The notes under the pieces are model-generated. The model ran no database searches. It worked only from the letters and a program-made list of their open reading frames with translations, and was not told the DNA's origin. Shown here one piece after another: positions 1 to 6,107 of a stretch of DNA of 6,107 nt. Each line of letters starts with the position of its first letter. Within the stretch, counting starts at the first letter, position 1. The position numbers and the translations under genes were made by a program. Origin of the DNA: Proteobacteria bacterium UBA5122 (lineage in GTDB: Bacteria; Pseudomonadota; Gammaproteobacteria; Tenderiales; Tenderiaceae); the NCBI GenBank assembly GCA_002415485.1, contig DHYU01000040.1, forward strand, positions 26,109 through 32,215, given 5' to 3'.

Positions 1-2909
1 TGCGGCGGTGGCGAGATCAGGCCGACACCGGGCTTGCAGTAACGCAGCTCGGCGATCAGGTCGTTGACCTTGTGACCGGGCAGCTGACCGCCCTCACCAG
101 GCTTGGCGCCCTGGGCGACCTTGATCTGCATGACCTCGGCGCTACGCAGGTAGGCCGGGGTGACGCCGAAGCGACCGGAGGCGACCTGCTTGATCTTGGA
201 ACGCTTCATCGTGCCGTAACGGGCCGGGTCTTCACCGCCCTCACCGGAGTTGGAGCGTGCGCCCAGACGGTTCATCGCCTCGGCCAGAGTCTCATGGGCC
301 TCGGGTGACAGCGCGCCGAGCGACATCGCCGCAGAGTCAAAGCGTTTGCAGATCGAATCGACCGACTCGACCTCATCCAGCGGGATGGCCTGCACGTCGC
401 CGCGCAGCTTGAACATGTCGCGCAGCGACAGCGGCGCACGGTCGTTGACCAGCGCGGCGTGTTTTTCCCAATCGGCATAGTTACCGCTGGCCACGGCCGT
501 CTGCAAGGTTTGCACCACATCCGGGTTGTAGGCGTGGTCTTCACCGCCGTGCACGTATTTCAGCAGGCCGCCCTGGGTGGCTTGCTTGCGTGGGTTCCAG
601 GCCAGTTTGACCAGTTTCTCCTGATCGGCCTGCAACTCGGCAAAACCGGCACCGGCGATACGGCTGGTGGTGCCCTTGAAGCACAGGTCGACCACGTCCT
701 TGCTCAGACCGATGGCCTCGAACAACTGCGCGCCACGGTAGGAGCCGATGGTGGAGATGCCCATCTTCGACATGATCTTGTACAGACCCTTGCCGATGCC
801 CTTGCGGTAGTTCTCTTCGATCTTGTCCGATTCGATGCCGCTGATGCTGCCGTTGCGCAGCATGTCGCACAGACACTCGTAGGCGAGGTAAGGATAGACG
901 CAGGTTGCGCCGTAACCGATCAGCACCGCGAACTGGTGCGGATCGCGGGCAGAACCGGTCTCGACCACGATGTTGGCATCGCAGCGCAGGCCTTCTTCGA
1001 TCAGACGATGGTGCACGGCACCGGTGGCCAGCGCGGCGTGAACCGGCTGGGTGCCCTGGCTGATGTTGCGGTCAGACAGGATCACGACCACCTTGCCACC
1101 ACGCACGGCGGCAACGGCCTCGTCACAGATGGCCTGGACGGACTGCTTCAGCTCACCGCTGCGGTTGAGATCGATGCGCACGTTGGCGTAGGCCGGGTCG
1201 TTCATGTTCAGCAGCTGCTGGTACTTGCTGTGCGACAACACCGGCGAGCTGACCAACAGGCGTGACGCGTGCTCTGGTGTCTCGGCAAACATGTTCATCT
1301 CACGGCCGAGACAGGTCTCCAGCGACATGACAATCGCCTCGCGGATCGGGTCGATCGGCGGGTTGGTGACCTGGGCAAACTGCTGACGGAAATAGTCGTA
1401 GGGCGAACGGATCTGGCGCGACAGCACAGCGTGTGGCGTATCGTCACCCATCGAGCCAACGGCCTCCTGGCCGGACTCGGCCAGCACGCGCAGCACCTGC
1501 TCGCGTTCTTCATAGCTAACCTGGAACAGCTTCTCGTAAACGTCGAGCTGGTCGGCATCAAACGAATCACAGGCGCCGCCTTCACCTTCGAGCTTGGACT
1601 CGAGGTGTTTGACGTTGCTGGCCAGCCACTCCTTGTAGGGGTGACGGCTCTTGAGCATGTTGTCGACATCTTCGGGCAGCAACAGCTGACCGGTGGCAGT
1701 ATCAACCGCCAGCATCTGGCCAGGCTTCAGGCGGCCCTTGGCGACCACGTCTTCTGGTTTATAACCATAGACACCGATCTCGGAGGCCAGCGTGATGTGG
1801 CGATCCTTAGTGATGACGTAACGCGCAGGGCGCAGGCCGTTGCGGTCGAGTGTACAACCGGCATAACGGCCGTCGGTCAAGACGATACCGGCCGGGCCAT
1901 CCCACGGCTCCATGTGCATGGAGCTGTATTCGTAGAAGGCGCGCAGGTCCGGGTCCATCGAATCGATGTTCTGCCAGGCGGGAGGAACCAGCAGGCGCAT
2001 CGCACGGAAGATGTCCATGCCACCGGCCAACAGGGCCTCGAGCATGTTGTCCATGCTGTTGGAGTCGGAACCGGTCATGCTCACCAGCGGACGGATGTCC
2101 TCCATCGGCAGCAGTTCGGTCTCGAACTTGTGACCACGGGCCACCGACCAGAAGCGGTTGCCCTGCACGGTATTGATCTCACCGTTGTGCGCCAGGTAAC
2201 GAAACGGCTGCGCCAGACGCCACTGCGGCCAGGTGTTGGTCGAGAAGCGTTGATGGAAGACGGCTGTTGCAGACTCCAGCGACGGGTCGTTCAGGTCCTT
2301 ATAAAAGACCGGCAGGTTGGCCGGCATGACCAGCCCCTTGTACGACACCACGCGTGACGACAGACTCGGCACGTAGAAGAATTTATCAACCGGCTCCAGC
2401 GCCTTTTCAGCACGACGGCGACCGATGTAGAGATGGCGCTCGAAGCTCGCATCGTCCATGCCAGCAGGGGCATTGACGAAGATCTGCTCAATCTGCGGCA
2501 GGCTCTTGAATGACTCTTCACCACAGGCGGACGGATCAACCGGCACCACGCGCCAACCGGCAACGATCAGGCCTTCCTGTTCCAGCTCGGCCTGCAGGCG
2601 CTGACGCGCCGTTGCCGCCAGGGCCGCATCCTGATTCAAAAAGACCATGCCGACGGCATACAGCTCGGTCAGCTCAATCTTCAGCTCAGCAGCGGCCGTG
2701 CGCAAAAAGCCATCGGGCTTGCGCAGCAGCAGGCCACAGCCATCGCCCGATTTGCCATCGGCGGCGACTGCGCCACGGTGAGTCAAACAGGCCAGGGCGC
2801 TAATGGCAGTACTGACCAGCCAGTGGCTGGGCTTGCCATCCATTTGCGCAATGAGGCCAAACCCGCAGTTGTCCTTCTCAAACTCGGGACGGTATAAACC
2901 TTGTTCCAT
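1..2909 (-). CDS. gltB: Glutamate synthase (GOGAT) large subunit, 3' end outside window
   Basis: This is the large (alpha) chain of glutamate synthase. It takes the amide nitrogen of glutamine and adds it to 2-oxoglutarate to make two glutamates, in the cytoplasm, with the small subunit GltD supplying electrons from NADPH. About 969 codons are visible with no frameshift; the family is usually near 1,480-1,500 residues, so roughly the last third is missing, including the Cys cluster of the 3Fe-4S centre. Seen in order: a short propeptide of 14 residues ending KDN, then Cys15 of the CGFG motif, the expected N-terminal nucleophile after processing; class II amidotransferase motifs HQRFSTNT (from residue 219), HNGEIN (241-246) and TGSDSNS (around 282); the central domain (about 456-740, with QVTNPPIDPIRE from 513); and the start of the FMN-binding synthase domain (from about 784, with SLGALS 863-868, SGEGGEDPARY around 888 and KPGEGGQLPG 936-945). 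ATG at 2909 is the only ATG, GTG or TTG between the upstream in-frame stop (2976-2978) and the CGFG motif. No strong ribosome binding site precedes it. gltD is expected next, beyond position 1. Confidence 0.98.
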   Translation of the reverse strand, partial: MEQGLYRPEFEKDNCGFGLIAQMDGKPSHWLVSTAISALACLTHRGAVAADGKSGDGCGLLLRKPDGFLRTAAAELKIELTELYAVGMVFLNQDAALAATARQRLQAELEQEGLIVAGWRVVPVDPSACGEESFKSLPQIEQIFVNAPAGMDDASFERHLYIGRRRAEKALEPVDKFFYVPSLSSRVVSYKGLVMPANLPVFYKDLNDPSLESATAVFHQRFSTNTWPQWRLAQPFRYLAHNGEINTVQGNRFWSVARGHKFETELLPMEDIRPLVSMTGSDSNSMDNMLEALLAGGMDIFRAMRLLVPPAWQNIDSMDPDLRAFYEYSSMHMEPWDGPAGIVLTDGRYAGCTLDRNGLRPARYVITKDRHITLASEIGVYGYKPEDVVAKGRLKPGQMLAVDTATGQLLLPEDVDNMLKSRHPYKEWLASNVKHLESKLEGEGGACDSFDADQLDVYEKLFQVSYEEREQVLRVLAESGQEAVGSMGDDTPHAVLSRQIRSPYDYFRQQFAQVTNPPIDPIREAIVMSLETCLGREMNMFAETPEHASRLLVSSPVLSHSKYQQLLNMNDPAYANVRIDLNRSGELKQSVQAICDEAVAAVRGGKVVVILSDRNISQGTQPVHAALATGAVHHRLIEEGLRCDANIVVETGSARDPHQFAVLIGYGATCVYPYLAYECLCDMLRNGSISGIESDKIEENYRKGIGKGLYKIMSKMGISTIGSYRGAQLFEAIGLSKDVVDLCFKGTTSRIAGAGFAELQADQEKLVKLAWNPRKQATQGGLLKYVHGGEDHAYNPDVVQTLQTAVASGNYADWEKHAALVNDRAPLSLRDMFKLRGDVQAIPLDEVESVDSICKRFDSAAMSLGALSPEAHETLAEAMNRLGARSNSGEGGEDPARYGTMKRSKIKQVASGRFGVTPAYLRSAEVMQIKVAQGAKPGEGGQLPGHKVNDLIAELRYCKPGVGLISPPP

Positions 2910-2915
2910 AAAACG

Positions 2916-2930
2916 ATCTAACCGGTTGAT
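2916..2930 (-). promoter_or_regulatory. Near-palindrome in gltB leader beside the start codon
   Basis: The minus strand reads ATCAACCGGTTAGAT, an inverted repeat built on the perfect eight-base core AACCGGTT (2920-2927) and flanked by ATC and GAT with one extra base on one side. It ends six bases before the gltB ATG, where a ribosome binding site would normally lie, and no clear GGAG or GAGG is present; GGTTAGA is the only weak candidate. With no loop between the arms it would make a poor RNA hairpin, so a protein binding site is the more natural reading if it has a function. It may be chance. Confidence 0.25.
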
Positions 2931-3005
2931 TGTTATAAGGGCTTTCAGACTAATAGATTCGGACGGGAAAAATGCCTACCGACCACAAAGCCAAAAGGGG
3001 ACAGG

Positions 3006-3034
3006 AGTATACAATTCTGAACCCCCAGGCGCAA
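3006..3034 (-). promoter_or_regulatory. Candidate sigma70 promoter for gltB
   Basis: Read on the minus strand, TTGCGC (3034-3029) is followed after exactly 17 bases by TATACT (3011-3006). The -10 box matches the TATAAT consensus at five of six positions and the -35 box matches TTGACA at four of six. Transcription would start near 2999, giving a leader of about 90 bases before the gltB ATG. The position suggests that gltB is transcribed separately from the dgt-WGR-AAA/SPOR unit. It is a match by eye only; no operator for a nitrogen regulator such as NtrC or Lrp was recognised beside it. Confidence 0.55.
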
Positions 3035-3097
3035 TGAAACCGGCGCCGACGCAGACTGCCCCAGCGATTTTGAGGGATGTTTGACGATATTTTGGGC

Positions 3098-4810
3098 TTA
3101 TTTCGGCGTCAGATCGGCACGCACCGAGGCGAAGCTGCGCACCCAGGGCGTGCCAAAACCCCATTGTTTGGGGATCTGCTGCGCGGCTTGCTGCGCCAGA
3201 TTCCTATCGGGATAGCTGCCATAGACAAGCACCACCAGCGGATCGCCGGCGCGCTTTTTGATGTAGAGCGCACGCTCGTGCTCCAGACCATGCTGCGCCG
3301 CCAGACGCCGCACCTTGACCTCATCGGCCAGCGCCATCAACTGCAGCGTGAAGCGCTCTTCGGACTGAGCCAGCAACCACTGCTCACCCTCGATAATCGG
3401 CGATGGCGCCAGCGGCAACAACGGATCGGCCAGCGATTCAGCCAAGGACTCACTCAAGACGGGCGCTACCATATCGACCGCCGGCACCGTGACCACCGAC
3501 TCCCGCGCAACCGGCTTCGCAACTGGCTTGGCCTCGGCACGGGGCGCAGGTGTGCGCTGAATCAGCGCCGGTTCGTCCATCACGATATCCGCCTGAGCAA
3601 CAGGCGCCTCAACCTTCGGCTCCGCAGCGGGAGCATCGACCGGGACCTCTTCCTCAGCGACCACTGCAGCGGAATCCGACGCCGGCACCTCGTCTGTCAC
3701 CACCTCCGGCTCGGTCTCTACAGCAGGCGCAGACTCCGCCACCGCCTCATCAACCACCACCTCTGCATCTGCCGCCTGACGACGAATGTCGCCGCGCCCG
3801 AATTCCTCACCACCGGCCGGGGTAGCAATCACCTCCGCCGCGGTGACCGGCGCGGGCGGCAGTGGCTCAAACGCCTGGTTGATTTGATCCTGGAAATACA
3901 ACACCAGTGCCACCGCAGTGACGCCAACGACCGACAAGGCGATGGTCAAGGGCGATGGCTTTTTGCCTGACTTCGACGGTTTAGCAGGTCTGACCGGCTC
4001 ATCACGCTCGGCCCGAATATCCAGCGGCTTGGGCCTCGGTTTGGGCTTGGCCTTTTCGACGGTGACCTCGGCCAACAGATCGCGCGCCGCAGCATTGACC
4101 GCACCGGGCAGCCCCTGGCTGGCAGCGAACATACGATCCAGGGCTGCGGCATTGAACTTGCCGAACAACGCCTCCTGCCCTTGCAAGACCAGACGGTGAC
4201 GCACATACGCCTCCACCCCGGCACGATCGAGGCGCGGCATCGGCAGCGTGTAGTTCAAGCGCGCCGCCAAGGACGGGTATGCGGTCAGCACATCATCCTG
4301 TTCGCTGGCCAGCACCAGACCCAGGGATGCATCACTCTCGACCAGCAGCCGATCCAACAGCGCCAACTTGTCGGCATCGAGTAGCTCCGCGTTATCGACC
4401 AACAACACCGCACGGCGACCGCTACGCGCCATCGATTTGAGAAAACCGACCACGATCTGCGGCACATCATCGCCGTGATCGTCAGCATCGAGCCGCACCC
4501 CCAGCGCCTGTGCGATCTGCTGCACCAGATCGCGGCGACTGGTCAGCATGCCAATCTCCACCACGCCCACACGCAGACTGTCGAGCGCGCTGTCGACAAA
4601 CTGCGCCAATAGCGTGGTCTTGCCTGCGCCAGCCGGGCCAGCGATCAGCACCAGCGCCGAGTATGGCGCCAGATGCAGCAGTTTGTTCAAGCCCAGCTGC
4701 CAAGCCTCGTGGCGATAGACATCCGTCACCACCAGCTCATCACTGAAGGGCGAGCGTGTAGATTCAGGCGCGATGCTGTTGGCGAGGTCGGTATCGAGGT
4801 CAGGGGTCAT
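3098..4810 (-). CDS. Membrane AAA ATPase with C-terminal SPOR domain (DamX-like)
   Basis: A 570-residue single-pass inner-membrane protein. The N-terminal half is a cytoplasmic AAA/ExeA-type ATPase: Walker A GPAGAGKTT (58-66), Walker B AVLLVDNAE (134-142) and GLPGAVNAAA (233-242) in the sensor 2 region. A basic KP-rich stretch (about 253-286) leads into one membrane helix (about 287-306). A long Ala/Pro/Glu/Val-rich acidic linker (about 318-475) follows, then a SPOR domain (about 485-562) with FTLQLMAL, VLVYGSYPD and PWVRSF. SPOR domains bind peptidoglycan strands stripped of stem peptides, mostly at the division septum, and PWVR near the end recalls E. coli DamX. The positive charges before the helix put the ATPase inside and the SPOR domain in the periplasm. 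Similar ATPase/SPOR proteins sit beside gltB in Pseudomonas-type genomes. The start is the only canonical one after the upstream stop at 4865-4867; no clear ribosome binding site precedes it. The exact role is not established: division, envelope or pilus-linked functions are all possible. Confidence 0.9.
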   Translation of the reverse strand: MTPDLDTDLANSIAPESTRSPFSDELVVTDVYRHEAWQLGLNKLLHLAPYSALVLIAGPAGAGKTTLLAQFVDSALDSLRVGVVEIGMLTSRRDLVQQIAQALGVRLDADDHGDDVPQIVVGFLKSMARSGRRAVLLVDNAELLDADKLALLDRLLVESDASLGLVLASEQDDVLTAYPSLAARLNYTLPMPRLDRAGVEAYVRHRLVLQGQEALFGKFNAAALDRMFAASQGLPGAVNAAARDLLAEVTVEKAKPKPRPKPLDIRAERDEPVRPAKPSKSGKKPSPLTIALSVVGVTAVALVLYFQDQINQAFEPLPPAPVTAAEVIATPAGGEEFGRGDIRRQAADAEVVVDEAVAESAPAVETEPEVVTDEVPASDSAAVVAEEEVPVDAPAAEPKVEAPVAQADIVMDEPALIQRTPAPRAEAKPVAKPVARESVVTVPAVDMVAPVLSESLAESLADPLLPLAPSPIIEGEQWLLAQSEERFTLQLMALADEVKVRRLAAQHGLEHERALYIKKRAGDPLVVLVYGSYPDRNLAQQAAQQIPKQWGFGTPWVRSFASVRADLTPK

Positions 4811-4842
4811 GATTGAGATGATAAGGTGTGGCGCGACCGATG

Positions 4843-5097
4843 TCAGCCGATCGGATGCTGTCCTTCAAAAAAGACCACTCGATAGCCGCGATTGATCTGC
4901 GCCTCACGCGTATTGATCAGTGCAGCGAGGGCCTCGTCCCACTCTTCAAAGTGTTCACGCGTCAGACGTCCGCCCGATCCCTGTTGCCCCCATTCACGCA
5001 CCACCGACCAACCGCCGAGCAGGTCGCGCTGGATAAACAGGTGATAGAAACGCGGCGTGCGGTCTTCGCTGGCCGGAATCTGCATGTAGACACGCAT
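4843..5097 (-). CDS. Small WGR-domain protein
   Basis: An 84-residue protein made almost entirely of one WGR domain, a fold known from the PARP enzymes, where it contacts nucleic acid, and from many bacterial proteins of unknown function. Visible signature: GGWSVVREWGQQGSGGRLT (28-46), a helix rich in Glu, Trp and Ala (about 49-62), and RGYRVV (70-75), which fits the closing GY strand of the family. The name-giving Trp-Gly-Arg is Trp-Gly-Gln here (36-38). There is no signal peptide or membrane segment, so it should be cytoplasmic. Its ATG shares one base with the dgt stop codon, so the two are probably translated together. The AAA/SPOR gene follows after 32 bases. DNA or RNA binding is inferred from the fold only; its partner and job are unknown. 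Confidence 0.85.
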   Translation of the reverse strand: MRVYMQIPASEDRTPRFYHLFIQRDLLGGWSVVREWGQQGSGGRLTREHFEEWDEALAALINTREAQINRGYRVVFFEGQHPIG

Positions 5098-5111
5098 CAG
5101 GTCAAAGCCTC
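5095..5111 (-). promoter_or_regulatory. Ribosome binding site and stop/start overlap of dgt and WGR gene
   Basis: The minus strand reads TGATG at 5099-5095: TGA ends dgt and ATG starts the WGR gene, sharing the A. A GAGG sequence (5111-5108) lies ten bases before the ATG, inside the last dgt codons, and can serve as a ribosome binding site. This arrangement is typical of translational coupling and supports the chosen WGR start. Confidence 0.7.
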
Positions 5112-6107
5112 GGGATTAAACAGACGATTGTATTCGACCAGCGCATAGCGGTCGGTCATGCCGGCGATGTAATCGGCCACCGCGCGGGCGCGGCCACTGT
5201 CGCCATGTTGCTGCTGCATCGCCTCGGCGGCACGGGCCTGCTCCGGCGGCAGGATGCGCGGGTCGGCCATGAAGACCTGAAACAACTCACCGATCACCAG
5301 GCTGGCCTTGCGCGTCATGCGCCGCACCTTGTAGTGCTGATACAGGTTTTGGCGCAAGAAACGCTTCAGCGCCTGATTCTGCGCCTGCATCTCGGGACTG
5401 AAGCTGATCATCGGCTGCGCGGCTTCGCGCGCCTGGTCACTGCTTTGCGGCTGCTGCTGCGCCAGCAACTCGCGACTGTGACTGACCAGATCGATCACCT
5501 GACTATTGATCATCCGCCGAATCACCTCGTGCGTCAGCCGCCGCCCCTTCAAGCCCGGATAGGCTGCTCGCACGGCATCATAACGCGCACGAAACAGCTC
5601 GATCTCACATAGTTGCTCGAAGGTGATCAACCCGGCACGCAGACCGTCGTCGACATCGTGATTGTTGTAGGCGATCTCATCGGCCAGATTCGCCAGCTGA
5701 GCCTCGAGGCCCGGCTGACGCCGATTCAGGAATCGCTGCCCCAGCTCACCCAACTGCGCGGCCTGCTGAGGATTACAATGCTTGAGGATGCCCTCGCGCG
5801 TCTCAAAGGTCAGATTGAGGCCGCAAAACTCGGCGTATTTTTCTTCCAGCTCGTCGACCACGCGCAAGGACTGCAGATTGTGTTCGAAGCCGCCGTAGGC
5901 CTTCATGCAGTCGTTGAGCACATCCTGACCGGCGTGACCAAACGGCGTATGCCCTAAATCATGCGCCAGCGCGATGGCTTCAGCCAGGTCTTCGTTGAGC
6001 GACAGGGTACGGGCGATGGAGCGCGCAATCTGCGCCACCTCAATGGAGTGAGTCAGGCGGGTGCGAAACATGTCGCCTTCGTGATTGACGAAGACCTGGG
6101 TCTTGTA
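5097..6107 (-). CDS. dgt: dGTPase-family dNTP triphosphohydrolase, 5' end outside window
   Basis: An HD-domain deoxynucleoside triphosphate triphosphohydrolase, which splits dGTP (and in many relatives other dNTPs) into the deoxynucleoside and tripolyphosphate in the cytoplasm. The 336 visible residues begin YKTQVFVNHEGDMFRTRLTHS, so the frame runs off the window edge; ATG at 6071 is internal, since the residues before it are conserved in the family. About 40-60 N-terminal residues are probably missing. Metal-site residues are present: His20 in RLTHS, His49-Asp50 in AHDLGHTPFGHAG, and Asp143 in LADEIAYNNHDVDDG (numbered from the window edge). GFEHN (74-78) and the C-terminal DYIAGMTDRYAL are also typical. 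The pattern fits the shorter dGTPase-like group (type 2) rather than the 505-residue E. coli Dgt, so the preferred substrate is uncertain. It overlaps the WGR gene by one base and is the first visible gene of the presumed operon. Confidence 0.95.
   Translation of the reverse strand, partial: YKTQVFVNHEGDMFRTRLTHSIEVAQIARSIARTLSLNEDLAEAIALAHDLGHTPFGHAGQDVLNDCMKAYGGFEHNLQSLRVVDELEEKYAEFCGLNLTFETREGILKHCNPQQAAQLGELGQRFLNRRQPGLEAQLANLADEIAYNNHDVDDGLRAGLITFEQLCEIELFRARYDAVRAAYPGLKGRRLTHEVIRRMINSQVIDLVSHSRELLAQQQPQSSDQAREAAQPMISFSPEMQAQNQALKRFLRQNLYQHYKVRRMTRKASLVIGELFQVFMADPRILPPEQARAAEAMQQQHGDSGRARAVADYIAGMTDRYALVEYNRLFNPEALT

Larger units (their letters stand above)
2910..3097. other. Intergenic spacer and gltB leader
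   Basis: This 188-base stretch lies between the stop of the AAA/SPOR gene and the start of gltB. It holds a candidate promoter for gltB, a leader of about 90 bases and a small palindrome close to the gltB start codon. I looked for a terminator of the AAA/SPOR gene and found none: the one short stem (GGCGC pairing with GCGCC, about 3031-3050) has a ten-base loop and is not followed by a T run. The spacer is visibly more AT-rich near gltB than the coding sequence around it. No credible small gene was found; a 62-codon open frame that crosses it begins inside the AAA/SPOR gene. Confidence 0.8.

Noticed and set aside
459..2357. Two long open frames on the plus strand (459-1265, 268 codons; 1269-2357, 362 codons)
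   Set aside because: They are antisense to gltB, which reads without a break as a conserved protein. Their translations are rich in His, Gln, Val, Leu and Gly with no recognisable domain, as expected for shadow frames in GC-rich DNA.
2934..2939. TATAAC as a second -10 box for gltB
   Set aside because: No acceptable -35 box lies 16-18 bases upstream on the minus strand.
3031..3050. Inverted repeat GGCGC/GCGCC as terminator of the AAA/SPOR gene
   Set aside because: Only five pairs with a ten-base loop and no T run after it on the minus strand.
2976..3164. 62-codon minus-strand frame crossing the end of the AAA/SPOR gene and the spacer
   Set aside because: It starts inside the AAA/SPOR gene in another frame, has no ribosome binding site or domain, and overlaps the gltB promoter.
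3383..3859. Repetitive acidic Ala/Pro/Glu linker as a tandem repeat
   Set aside because: It is low-complexity but has no regular repeat unit; it is best read as a flexible periplasmic tether.
3077..3970. Plus-strand open frame of 297 codons opposite the AAA/SPOR gene
   Set aside because: The product is an Arg/His/Leu-rich low-complexity chain with no domain. The minus-strand frame has Walker motifs, a membrane helix and a SPOR domain, so this is a shadow.

Overview
The window is a run of four genes, all read on the minus strand, from a GC-rich proteobacterium. The protein sequences and the gene order (a membrane AAA/SPOR protein directly upstream of gltB) point to a gammaproteobacterium, because the same pairing is known from Pseudomonas-type genomes. 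The genus cannot be told from the sequence. In order of transcription, from high to low coordinates, the genes are: a dGTPase-family dNTP triphosphohydrolase whose N-terminus lies outside the window (5097-6107); a small stand-alone WGR-domain protein (4843-5097); a 570-residue AAA ATPase with one membrane segment and a C-terminal SPOR domain, DamX-like (3098-4810); and the large subunit of glutamate synthase, gltB, whose C-terminal third lies outside the window (1-2909).

The first three genes look like one transcription unit. The dgt stop codon overlaps the WGR start codon by one base, and only 32 bases separate the WGR gene from the AAA/SPOR gene. A 188-base spacer then precedes gltB. It contains a good sigma70-type promoter and a leader of about 90 bases, so gltB probably has its own transcription start. 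I see no convincing terminator in the spacer, so read-through from the upstream genes is possible.

The genes cover separate housekeeping jobs: dNTP pool control (dgt), probable nucleic-acid contact (WGR protein), cell envelope or division-site function (AAA/SPOR protein) and ammonium assimilation (gltB, with gltD expected just beyond position 1). Both ends of the window cut through genes. Three open frames of 268 to 362 codons on the plus strand are antisense shadows of gltB and of the AAA/SPOR gene. I found no tRNA, rRNA, CRISPR array, insertion sequence or phage gene, and no clear sign of a new defence or mobile system. The least explained parts are the WGR protein inserted between dgt and the AAA/SPOR gene, and the leader of gltB.
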